A stretch of 16,914 nt of DNA, from contig JBDHTA010000084.1 of NCBI GenBank assembly GCA_039808465.1, forward strand, positions 1 through 16,914. The letters run 5' to 3'. A program made the translations under genes and the position numbers. Source of the DNA: Metarhizobium sp039808465. Lineage in GTDB: Bacteria > Pseudomonadota > Alphaproteobacteria > Rhizobiales > Rhizobiaceae. The notes beneath the pieces are model-generated. The model saw only the letters and a list, made by a program, of their open reading frames with translations, was not told where the DNA came from and did not search any database. Of the stretch, positions 1 to 6,894 are shown piece by piece. Each line of letters starts with the position of its first letter. Within the stretch, counting starts at the first letter, position 1.

Positions 1-1
1 G

Positions 2-1012
2 GAGGTGGAGGCGGAAAAACCGGCTTCCCCCGTCAAAACGGAAACACCCGAGCCCGTGGCCCCGGCCAGACCGGAACCGGCCCGCTGCAAGGGCGCGAAG
101 GCGCAGGTTATGGGCGTGCTCATCTCCAATCCCGGCAAGCCGCTCTGGCCGGATGCGGGCGACGGCGAGCCCGTCACCAAGGAGGAGCTTGCCCGCTACC
201 ACGAGGCGGTGGGGTCATGGCTGATCGAACATGTGCGGGGGCGGCCCTGCTCGATCCTGCGCGCCCCGGATGGGATCGGCGGCGAGCGCTTCTTCCAGCG
301 CCATGCCATGCCCGGCAGCTCGAACCTGCTGGAACTGGTGACGGTGTCCGGGGACAAAAAGCCTTATTTGCAGGTCGACCGCATCGAAGGACTGGAGGCC
401 ATCGCCCAGATCGGCGGCATCGAGCTGCATCCCTGGAACTGCGCGCCGGGCCAGCCGGAAGTGCCGGGAAGGCTGGTGTTCGACCTCGATCCGGGGCCGG
501 ACGTGCCGTTTTCCGTGGTGGTGGAGGCGGCGCGGGAGATGCGCGACCGGCTGGACAGCCTCGGCCTTGCCAGCTTCTGCAAGACGACCGGCGGCAAGGG
601 GCTGCATGTGGTGACGCCGCTCGCCGTCAACAAGCGCAAGCCGCTGTCATGGGCGGATGCCAAAGGGTTCGCGCATGACGTCTGTCAGCAGATGGCGCGG
701 GACAATCCCGATCTCTACCTCATCAAGATGACCAAAAGCCTGCGGGAAGGGCGGATTTTCCTCGATTACCTGCGCAACGACCGCATGGCGACGGCGGTTG
801 CGCCGCTGTCGCCACGGGCCCGGCCCGGCGCCACCGTCTCCATGCCGCTGAGCTGGGGGCAGGTGAGAACCGGTCTCGATCCGAAGCGCTACACCATCCG
901 CACCGCGCCCGCGCTGCTGGCGAAGACGAGCGCATGGGAGGCGTATTGCGACAGTCAGGGCTCGCTGGAGCAGGCGATCAGGCGGCTGGGGAAGCAGAAG
1001 GGCGGGACGTGA
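2..1012 (+). CDS. ligD: ATP-dependent DNA ligase LigD, C-terminal polymerase/primase domain (5' truncated by window)
   Basis: This is the C-terminal part of LigD, the bacterial non-homologous end-joining ligase. The visible part is an archaeo-eukaryotic primase-type polymerase that fills in ends before sealing. The frame is open to the left edge, and a Pro/Ala/Glu-rich linker of about 35 residues precedes the domain, so the in-frame GTG at position 5 is almost certainly internal and the ligase domain lies upstream. Visible marks are the SNPGKPLWP entry motif, the metal-binding DLD in VFDLDPGPD (482-490), the GGKGLHVVTPL motif with its conserved His, and the third acidic residue in IFLDYLRND followed by ATAVAPLSPRARPGA. 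Polymerase last is the domain order known for Pseudomonas and many rhizobial LigD proteins. It converges with the next gene, 45 bp away, and appears unrelated to the betaine genes. Confidence 0.93.
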   Translation, partial: EVEAEKPASPVKTETPEPVAPARPEPARCKGAKAQVMGVLISNPGKPLWPDAGDGEPVTKEELARYHEAVGSWLIEHVRGRPCSILRAPDGIGGERFFQRHAMPGSSNLLELVTVSGDKKPYLQVDRIEGLEAIAQIGGIELHPWNCAPGQPEVPGRLVFDLDPGPDVPFSVVVEAAREMRDRLDSLGLASFCKTTGGKGLHVVTPLAVNKRKPLSWADAKGFAHDVCQQMARDNPDLYLIKMTKSLREGRIFLDYLRNDRMATAVAPLSPRARPGATVSMPLSWGQVRTGLDPKRYTIRTAPALLAKTSAWEAYCDSQGSLEQAIRRLGKQKGGT

Positions 1013-1057
1013 GGCGCGTGCGCCGGGGATACCGCTTTCAGAAACGACCGGACCGCG

Positions 1058-1663
1058 TCAGTCTTTCGCCCGTTCGGGCAGCAGGGCCCAGAAGGCGAAA
1101 AGCGGCGTGTCGCCCGCGCGCATGGCGTGGCGGATGCCGGGCGTATTGAAGAAGCTGCCGCCGACCCCCGGCGTGAACCAGCCGGAATCGCCATGCATGA
1201 ATTCGCCCGGCGTCATCACCAGATAGGTTTCCTCCGGCGGATGATCGTGATCGGGATAGCGGACATTCGGGGCAAGCAGCGATACGCCGAGCCACACGTC
1301 GCGGCGTTCCTCCAGAGCGCCGGGCCCGGCAATCATCGCATTGGCGTGCCCGGCCGGAAAATTCTCGCTGGCCGAATTGCCGGATGCGGTGCGGGTTTTC
1401 CATTCCAGCGCCGGTTCGAGCGCCCGGAAGCGGCCGAGCAGCGTATCCAGCGCGGGCTTGCCGGTCTGCGCCGAAAGGATGCCGTCGAGATGCGCCTCGC
1501 AAACGGGAAGGCGCCTGCCGCCGCCCTGCCGCTGCGGCCCCGGCACTTCCAGATGCGCGAAGATGGCGCGGATCGAGGCGCGGCTGGCGGGATCGCGCAC
1601 CGCCTCATCAAAGGCCGGGAAGGCTGCGTCGAGAAAATTCTGCAATGCCTGGCTTCTGCTCAT
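1058..1663 (-). CDS. dddQ: DMSP lyase, DddQ-type cupin
   Basis: This is a 201-residue cupin of the DddQ family. Characterised members use a bound metal to cleave dimethylsulfoniopropionate into dimethyl sulfide and acrylate. The core carries Y136, H139, H141, E145 and Y147 within RYPDHDHPPEETY, and H179 in PGIRHAM. As I recall the Ruegeria lacuscaerulensis DddQ residues (Y120, H123, H125, E129, Y131, H163), all six are present with one constant offset, so the site looks intact. I chose the ATG at 1661-1663 because AAAGGA precedes it at normal spacing and the length then fits the family. The frame is open further upstream through the operator region, but that extension has no family-like sequence. 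The gene is divergent from the ProC/ABC operon. No acrylate-handling gene (acuK, acuI, prpE) is recognisable here, so a betaine-like substrate other than DMSP is possible. Confidence 0.82.
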   Translation of the reverse strand: MSRSQALQNFLDAAFPAFDEAVRDPASRASIRAIFAHLEVPGPQRQGGGRRLPVCEAHLDGILSAQTGKPALDTLLGRFRALEPALEWKTRTASGNSASENFPAGHANAMIAGPGALEERRDVWLGVSLLAPNVRYPDHDHPPEETYLVMTPGEFMHGDSGWFTPGVGGSFFNTPGIRHAMRAGDTPLFAFWALLPERAKD

Positions 1664-1739
1664 GTCAGATATCCTTTGCGAGCCTGAGCGCGTCATCGAT
1701 GGCGGCATGGGTGTTTCCGGCTGCGAGGCTACGCCTGAC

Positions 1740-1797
1740 TGTACATATATGTCAATGAATAAACCAATGAAGTCTCGTGGTTTGACATATATGTACA
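1740..1797. promoter_or_regulatory. Twin operator-like inverted repeats in divergent promoter region
   Basis: Two 16-bp sequences, TGTACATATATGTCAA at 1740-1755 and its exact reverse complement TTGACATATATGTACA at 1782-1797, lie between the divergent dddQ and proC-like genes. Each has a perfect palindromic core ACATATATGT, and their centres are 42 bp apart, about four helical turns. The outward-facing end of each copy reads TTGACA on the strand of the gene it faces, like a -35 box, although I see no strong -10 at the right spacing. This looks like a pair of dimer sites for one regulator controlling both directions. The sequence is not a LysR T-N11-A box and no GntR or TetR gene is in the window, so the regulator is unknown. 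Confidence 0.72.
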
Positions 1798-1887
1798 TTT
1801 TTCTTGCGCCATGCAGCGTCATTTGTTAGGAAACGGGCATGGAGAGGCGGCAGCGGCGGGGGAGATGGCCGCGCAAACGCTGTCCGG

Positions 1888-1948
1888 TTCTCCCGTCTCA
1901 GAGGAAATCCGGCCGTTTCCTTTCGCCGCATGGCCGCAAACGGGAGAA
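1888..1948 (+). promoter_or_regulatory. Leader hairpin that may mask the ribosome binding site of the ProC-like gene
   Basis: The 9-nt stretch TTCTCCCGT (1888-1896) is exactly complementary to ACGGGAGAA (1940-1948), which contains the Shine-Dalgarno sequence of the gene starting at 1956. Between them AGGAAA (1902-1907) can pair with TTTCCT (1916-1921). The nested fold would hide the ribosome binding site. The leader between the operators and the start codon is about 160 nt, unusually long. I do not recognise a known riboswitch class in it. The structure is seen; a regulatory role is inference. Confidence 0.4.
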
Positions 1949-1955
1949 AGATCGC

Positions 1956-2756
1956 ATGGACAGCATCACAGGATTGAAGATCGGCGTGATCGGCGGCGCG
2001 GGCTGGCTGGGCGGGGCGATTGCCGCAGCGGTGCTCGATGCCGGACTGGCCGGGCCGGAGGATCTCTCGCTGTCCTATCGCAGCCACTGTCCGGAGCGTT
2101 TTCCCGGCGCCTTCTGGACCCGGGACAATCAGGCCCTCGCCGACCGCTCGGATATCGTCATCGTCTCCGTCCGCCCCGCCGACTGGGCGCATCTGAACGT
2201 CGATGCCGGGGGCAAGCTCGTCATCTCCGTCATGGCGGGCATCCGTCTTTCCGCGCTTTGTGAAGCCCATGGCACCCGCCGGGCCGTGCGCACCCTGCCG
2301 AATGCCGCCGCCGAAGTGCGCAAATCCTATACGCCGTGGATCGCCACCGACGAGACGGGCGAGGAGGACCGCGCCATCGTGCGCGCCATCCTCGATGCGT
2401 GCGGCGCGCAGGATCAGGTGCGGACGGAAGCGGATATCGATTACCTGACGGGGCTTACCGGCTCCGGCCCGGCCTTCCCGGCGCTGCTTGCCGACGCGAT
2501 GATGGCCGCCGCCATCGCGCATGGCCTCGACCGCGAGGTTGCCCGGCGCGCCGTCAACACGGTATTGACCGGGGCGGGCCGCCTGCTGGAGCAGGCCGAT
2601 GCCTGCCCGGCGGAGACGGTGCGGACCTTTCTGGATTATCGCGGCACGACGGCGGCGGGCATCGAGGCGATGCTGGAGGCGGGATTTGCCGCGTCGGTCG
2701 CAAAGGGGCTTGCCGCTGCATTCGAGCGGTCGATCGAAATGGGGAAAACCTCCTGA
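1956..2756 (+). CDS. proC: Pyrroline-5-carboxylate reductase-like protein (ProC family, divergent)
   Basis: This 266-residue NAD(P)-dependent reductase of the ProC family would reduce a cyclic imine such as pyrroline-5-carboxylate to proline. The N-terminal Rossmann motif is IGVIGGAGWLGG (residues 9-20). The C-terminal family motifs are GLTGSGPAF (166-174) and RGTTAAG (229-235). It departs from ordinary ProC at several conserved places: SPGGTT is replaced by LDYRGTT, and the usual VRxMPNTPA region reads VRTLPNAAAEV. It may therefore act on a different imine from the betaine pathway. The ATG at 1956 is preceded by GGGAGAAAG; an in-frame ATG at 1839 would add 39 Arg-rich residues that do not look like ProC. 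A terminator-like hairpin separates it from the transporter genes downstream. Confidence 0.82.
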   Translation: MDSITGLKIGVIGGAGWLGGAIAAAVLDAGLAGPEDLSLSYRSHCPERFPGAFWTRDNQALADRSDIVIVSVRPADWAHLNVDAGGKLVISVMAGIRLSALCEAHGTRRAVRTLPNAAAEVRKSYTPWIATDETGEEDRAIVRAILDACGAQDQVRTEADIDYLTGLTGSGPAFPALLADAMMAAAIAHGLDREVARRAVNTVLTGAGRLLEQADACPAETVRTFLDYRGTTAAGIEAMLEAGFAASVAKGLAAAFERSIEMGKTS

Positions 2757-2809
2757 AGAGGGCCTGCGGCCTCCGTCCCGGATGGCGGCCCCCTGATCCC
2801 ACCACCTCC

Positions 2810-2834
2810 GGCGCGCCCCGTGCGCGCCGCTTTT
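2810..2834 (+). terminator. Terminator-like hairpin between the ProC-like gene and the ABC permease
   Basis: GGCGCGC (2810-2816) pairs perfectly with GCGCGCC (2822-2828) across a 5-nt loop, followed by GCTTTTC. A GC-rich 7-bp stem and a short T run resemble a weak intrinsic terminator. It lies in the 139-bp gap within the plus-strand gene run and could lower or separate expression of the transporter genes from the ProC-like gene. Confidence 0.45.
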
Positions 2835-2895
2835 CAGCCGCCGGCGAAGAACGACAAAAAGACCGCACGGCTTCCTTCCGACATTGGGGAACAGA

Positions 2896-3783
2896 ATGGA
2901 ATGGCTTTATAAATTCCCGAGCATGCAAGACGGGGCGCTTCGCGATCTCAAGAAGATGATCGACGAGGGGTTCCGCGCCTTCACCCGCGCCTACGGCGGC
3001 TCCATCGAAGGGTTTTTCACGCCCTTGCAGCATTTCCTGATCGCCGTCGACCGCTTCATGACCCAGACGCCGTGGCCGGTCATCCTCGTCATCATTCTCG
3101 CTCTGGTGTGGTTTGCCAGCCGCAGCCTGAAGATCATGGCGATCTGTCTCGTCACGCTGATGCTGATCGGCTATTTCGACATGTGGACCGATACGATGCG
3201 GACGATCTCGATGATCTTCGTCTGCACGCTGCTGTCGATCGCCATCGGCCTTCCCGCGGGCATTCTGATGGCGCGCTCCGACCGGGTTCAGCGGGTGGTC
3301 AATCCGATCCTCGACGTCATGCAGACCATGCCGAGCTTCGTCTATCTCATTCCCGTCGTCATGCTGCTCGGCATCGGCAGGGTGCCGGGGCTGATCGCCG
3401 TCGTCATCTATGCCATTCCGCCGATGATCCGCCTCACCAATCTCGGCATCCGCCTGGTCGACCGGGACGTGCTGGAAGCTGCCGACGCCTTCGGCGCCGA
3501 CAGGCGCCAGAAGCTGCTCAAGGTGCAATTGCCGCTGGCGCTGCCCACCATCATGGCCGGTATCAACCAGACGATCATGATGGCGCTCGCCATGGTGGTC
3601 ATCGCCTCGATGATCGGCGTGCAGGGCCTCGGCCAGCCGGTGCTGAAGGCCATCGCCAACCAGTATTTCACGCTCGGTATCTTCAACGGCCTTGCCATCG
3701 TCGGCATCGCCATCATGTTCGACCGGGTCAGCCAGGCCTATGGCCAGCGCCTCCAGAAGCATCGGGAGATCGTCCATGGCTGA
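2896..3783 (+). CDS. proW: Proline/glycine betaine-type ABC transporter permease (ProW/ChoW family)
   Basis: This is the 295-residue inner-membrane permease of a betaine-type ABC importer. Hydrophobic segments are visible at about residues 60-75, 79-95, 103-125, 147-177, 222-244 and 259-275. The ATPase-contacting EAA loop is clear at about 194-211 (EAADAFGADRRQKLLKVQ) and is followed by LPLALPTIMAGINQT and the VVIASMIGVQGLGQ segment typical of ProW, ChoW and OpuAB. The ATG at 2896 has GGGGA just upstream. Its last 8 nt overlap the ATPase gene, so the two are surely coexpressed. Quaternary amines such as glycine betaine, proline betaine or DMSP are likely cargo given the neighbours. No periplasmic binding protein gene lies beside it, which is unusual for this family. 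Confidence 0.93.
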   Translation: MEWLYKFPSMQDGALRDLKKMIDEGFRAFTRAYGGSIEGFFTPLQHFLIAVDRFMTQTPWPVILVIILALVWFASRSLKIMAICLVTLMLIGYFDMWTDTMRTISMIFVCTLLSIAIGLPAGILMARSDRVQRVVNPILDVMQTMPSFVYLIPVVMLLGIGRVPGLIAVVIYAIPPMIRLTNLGIRLVDRDVLEAADAFGADRRQKLLKVQLPLALPTIMAGINQTIMMALAMVVIASMIGVQGLGQPVLKAIANQYFTLGIFNGLAIVGIAIMFDRVSQAYGQRLQKHREIVHG

Positions 3784-4834
3784 GCATGCTTTCGGCGGCA
3801 TCGAAATCCGCCATCTCTACAAGATCTTCGGCCCCGATGCCGCCTCCCACGTCGATGCCGTGAAGAACGGCATGACCAAGACGGAACTCAACGAGAGGTT
3901 CGGCCATGTGCTCGGCCTGCGCGACATCAATATCGAGATGCCCTCGGGCTCGATCCAGGTCATCATGGGCCTGTCGGGTTCGGGCAAGTCGACGCTGATC
4001 CGCCACATCAACCGGCTGATCGATCCGACGGCGGGCGAGGTGCTGGTCGACGGCGCCGACGTGGTGAAGATGCCGGAGGCGGAACTGCGCGAATTCCGCC
4101 GCCATCAGACGGCGATGGTGTTCCAGAAATTCGCGCTGCTGCCGCATCGCACCGTGCTGGACAACACAATCTTCGGCCTCGAAATTCAGGGCATGCCGCG
4201 CCAGAAGAGCATCGAAACCGCAAGGCGCTGGCTGGAGCGCGTCGGGCTCAAGGGGTTCGAGGAAAAATATCCCAACCAGCTTTCCGGCGGCATGCAGCAG
4301 CGCGTCGGCCTTGCCCGGGCGCTCGCCAATGACGCGCCGGTGCTTCTGATGGACGAGGCCTATTCGGCGCTCGATCCGCTGATCCGCACCGACATGCAGA
4401 CGGTGCTGCTCGATCTGCAAAAGGAGATCCGGAAGACCATCGTCTTCATCACCCACGATCTCGACGAGGCGCTCAGGCTCGGCGACCGCATCGCCATCCT
4501 GCGCGATGGCGAGGTGATCCAGCAGGGCACCAGCCAGGATATCGTGCTGCGCCCCGCCGACGACTATGTCGCCAACTTCGTCAAGGAAGTGAATCGCGGC
4601 CGTGTCGTGCATGTGGAGGCGGTGATGAGCCCGCTTGCCACGGGCGCGGCGGGCGGCCCGGCCATCGCCGCCGGGATCACCATCGAGGAGGCGGTGCGCA
4701 TGCTTGCATCCGCGCCCGACGGTGATATCACCGTGGTCGACGCTTCCGGCAAGCCGGTCGGCGCCGTCACCTTCCGCCAGCTGGCCAGCGCCATGGTCAA
4801 CACCCACGGCACCGGTGAGCGCGCAGCCGCATGA
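3776..4834 (+). CDS. proV: Proline/glycine betaine-type ABC transporter ATP-binding protein (ProV family)
   Basis: This is the 352-residue ATPase partner of the preceding permease. It has Walker A GLSGSGKST (65-73), the Q-loop in MVFQKFALLPH, signature LSGGMQQR (169-176), Walker B VLLMDEAYSALD with D193 and E194, and the switch His in VFITHDLDEA. The N-terminal stretch before the nucleotide-binding core, including the GMTKTELNERFG segment, is typical of ProV/OpuAA. The region after about residue 275 is short: I see one CBS-like unit (ITIEEAVRML..DGDITVVDASGKPVGAV) where ProV usually has a CBS pair used in ionic-strength sensing. This suggests uptake for catabolism rather than strict osmotic control. 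The start ATG overlaps the permease stop by 8 nt. Confidence 0.94.
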   Translation: MAEHAFGGIEIRHLYKIFGPDAASHVDAVKNGMTKTELNERFGHVLGLRDINIEMPSGSIQVIMGLSGSGKSTLIRHINRLIDPTAGEVLVDGADVVKMPEAELREFRRHQTAMVFQKFALLPHRTVLDNTIFGLEIQGMPRQKSIETARRWLERVGLKGFEEKYPNQLSGGMQQRVGLARALANDAPVLLMDEAYSALDPLIRTDMQTVLLDLQKEIRKTIVFITHDLDEALRLGDRIAILRDGEVIQQGTSQDIVLRPADDYVANFVKEVNRGRVVHVEAVMSPLATGAAGGPAIAAGITIEEAVRMLASAPDGDITVVDASGKPVGAVTFRQLASAMVNTHGTGERAAA

Positions 4835-4844
4835 CGCAGAGGAG

Positions 4845-4862
4845 ACCGGCGGGGCCGCCGGT
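4845..4862 (+). other. Intra-operon hairpin after the ABC ATPase gene
   Basis: ACCGGCGG (4845-4852) and CCGCCGGT (4855-4862) form a perfect 8-bp inverted repeat around GG, followed by TTCCCTTTCG. It lies 11 nt after the ATPase stop and before the flavoenzyme gene. The T run is interrupted, so it is more likely an mRNA stability or processing element, or a weak attenuator, than a full terminator. Confidence 0.4.
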
Positions 4863-4907
4863 TTCCCTTTCGACATTTCAGAAACAGCGACCGTCCGGAA
4901 TCGTGCA

Positions 4908-6893
4908 ATGCCGAAAAAATTTCCCCGTCTGTTTTCTCCCCTCAGGCTGCGCTCCCATACGCTGCGGAACCGGATCGTCTTCGGCGCGCACACCGCCAAC
5001 ATGGCGGTCGAGGGCCTGCCCACCGAACGCCATGCCGCCTATTACGAGGAGCGGGCAATCGGCGGCGCGGCGATGATCGTCGTCGAACCGATGCCGGTGC
5101 ATGCGGCCGCCGTGCTGACCCGCGGCAATTTCCGCCATGGCGACGACGCGGTCATTCCGCATTTCCGCAAGGTGACCGAAGCCATCAGGCGGCACGGGGC
5201 GGTGGCGATCCAGCAGCTCTACCATATCGGCGCGCATGGCGATTCCGACAATTCCTTCCACCCCCACTGGTCTCCCTCCGGCGGCCCGAGCTATCACGAC
5301 AGCGACGGCTCGCACCCGATGAGCGAGGCGGAGATATGGGACACCATCGACGGCTTCGTGCAGGCGGCGCGGCGATGTCGCGAGGCGGGCTTCGACGGCG
5401 TCGAGGTCTGGGCCGCCTATCTCGGCATGGTCGATCAGTTCTGGACGCCCTGGTGCAACCGGCGCGAGGACCAATGGGGCGGCTCGCTGGAAAACCGCAC
5501 CCGCATGTCGCGCGAGATCCTGACCCGCATCCGTAATGTCTGCGGCCCGGATTTCATCATCGGCCTTGCCGTTTCCGACGAGCCGGATGTGAAGGTCGCC
5601 CTCCAGCGCGACGAACTGGCGGAAATCGTCAGGATGCATGACGATCTCGGGCTCATCGATTACGTCACCTGCGGCTCGGGCGGTTATCTCGATTTCTACA
5701 AGCTGATGCCGACCTTCCTCTACCCGGAAAAGCTCGGCGCCGATCTCGCCGCCGTGCTGAAGGGCGTGGTCAAAAACGCCGTGGTGATCGCCGAAAGCCA
5801 TATTCGCACCCCGGAAAACGCCGAGACGGTGCTGGGCGAGGGGGCGGCGGATCTCGTCTCCATCGTGCGCGGCCAGATCGCCGATCCGCATCTGGCGGCA
5901 AAGGCGGGCGAGGATCGCCCGGAGGATATTCGCGGCTGCATTTCCTGCAACCAGATGTGCTGGGGGCGGCGCTCGCGCGATTACTGGATAAGCTGTCTGA
6001 TCAACCCCTCCGTTGGCCGCGAGGCCGAATGGGGCGGGGATCGTTTCGTCAGGACGAGTGAGCCGAAGCGGGTGCTGGTGATCGGCGGCGGACCCGCCGG
6101 GCTGGAAGCGGCGCGGGTGGCGGCCGAACGCGGCCATGGCGTGACGCTGGCCGAGGCGTCGAGCCGTCTCGGCGGCAATTTCCTGCTGGCGGGCATGCAG
6201 CCGCGCCGGGCGCAGATCCTCGACCTCATCGGCTGGTACGAGCGCCAGCTCGAAAAGCTGGGTGTCGAGGTTCGCCTCAACACCTATATCGAAGCCGGGG
6301 ATATCGATCCGGCCGAATTCGATGTGGTGATCGCCGCCACGGGCTCCTTTTCCCCCGAAACGGGGTTCCAGAAGGCGTTGCCCACGGTCGCGACGATGCC
6401 CGGCATCGAAAAGGGCAATGTCTTCACCGTCGAAGCCGTCATGGCGCGGCAGGCGCGTCCGGGCAGGCATGTCCTGCTTCTCGATGAAGGCGGCGGCTGG
6501 CGCGGCGGCGGCACCGCCTGGAAGCTCGCGGAAGAGGGCCACCGGGTGACGATCCTCACCCCCGATCCGTTCGTCGGCAAGGAATTGCAGCGCACGGCGG
6601 CCGATGTTCCGCTGCGCCAGATCCTGCGAAAGCTCGGCGTCGACTGGATCGTGGAGGCCAGCATCGCCGAATGGCACGGCAACGGCGCGACGATCATCGA
6701 CCACAATACCGCGGAGCGCCGCTTCGTCGAGGCCGATACGCTGGTGACCGCCACCACGAACGCGCCGATGGACTGGCTGATGCCCGGGCTTGCGGAAATC
6801 GGCGTGGCGACGCGCCAGATCGGCGATTGCGCCGCCCCGCGTCAGGCCCCTTACGCATTTTACGAAGGCCGCAAGGCAGGACTGGAGATCTGA
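4908..6893 (+). CDS. stcD: N-methylproline demethylase-like FMN/4Fe-4S/FAD oxidoreductase (StcD/HpbJ type)
   Basis: This 661-residue protein has the trimethylamine dehydrogenase/2,4-dienoyl-CoA reductase layout. An FMN TIM barrel spans about residues 1-340, a 4Fe-4S cluster motif follows with C344, C347, C351 and C363, and an FAD/NAD-binding half begins at RVLVIGGGPAGLEAARV (388-404). The barrel motif EDQWGGSLENRTR is conserved. StcD and HpbJ of this family remove the last methyl group from N-methylproline in stachydrine breakdown, and the Rieske demethylase, HpbD homologue and betaine transporter nearby make that the best reading. Dimethylglycine or sarcosine demethylation is the main alternative. 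The His/Tyr pair of TMADH-like enzymes (YGAHSY) reads WAAYLG here (168-173). I chose the ATG at 4908 because family homology starts there (KKFPRLFSPLRL); its ribosome site is weak. The stop is one base before the next start. Confidence 0.82.
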   Translation: MPKKFPRLFSPLRLRSHTLRNRIVFGAHTANMAVEGLPTERHAAYYEERAIGGAAMIVVEPMPVHAAAVLTRGNFRHGDDAVIPHFRKVTEAIRRHGAVAIQQLYHIGAHGDSDNSFHPHWSPSGGPSYHDSDGSHPMSEAEIWDTIDGFVQAARRCREAGFDGVEVWAAYLGMVDQFWTPWCNRREDQWGGSLENRTRMSREILTRIRNVCGPDFIIGLAVSDEPDVKVALQRDELAEIVRMHDDLGLIDYVTCGSGGYLDFYKLMPTFLYPEKLGADLAAVLKGVVKNAVVIAESHIRTPENAETVLGEGAADLVSIVRGQIADPHLAAKAGEDRPEDIRGCISCNQMCWGRRSRDYWISCLINPSVGREAEWGGDRFVRTSEPKRVLVIGGGPAGLEAARVAAERGHGVTLAEASSRLGGNFLLAGMQPRRAQILDLIGWYERQLEKLGVEVRLNTYIEAGDIDPAEFDVVIAATGSFSPETGFQKALPTVATMPGIEKGNVFTVEAVMARQARPGRHVLLLDEGGGWRGGGTAWKLAEEGHRVTILTPDPFVGKELQRTAADVPLRQILRKLGVDWIVEASIAEWHGNGATIIDHNTAERRFVEADTLVTATTNAPMDWLMPGLAEIGVATRQIGDCAAPRQAPYAFYEGRKAGLEI

Positions 6894-6894
6894 C

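Noticed and set aside
1664..1822. N-terminal extension of the DddQ-type protein through the operator region
   Set aside because: The added residues do not resemble the family, and the ATG at 1661-1663 has AAAGGA at proper spacing and gives the usual length.
1839..1955. N-terminal extension of the ProC-like protein from the ATG at 1839
   Set aside because: The 39 extra residues are Arg-rich, precede a normal Rossmann start, and would cover a leader with inverted repeats; the ATG at 1956 has a good ribosome site.
2554..3801. A 415-residue open frame on the minus strand opposite the permease
   Set aside because: The translation is Asp/His/Arg-rich low-complexity typical of antisense to membrane proteins in GC-rich DNA; the plus-strand permease is unambiguous.
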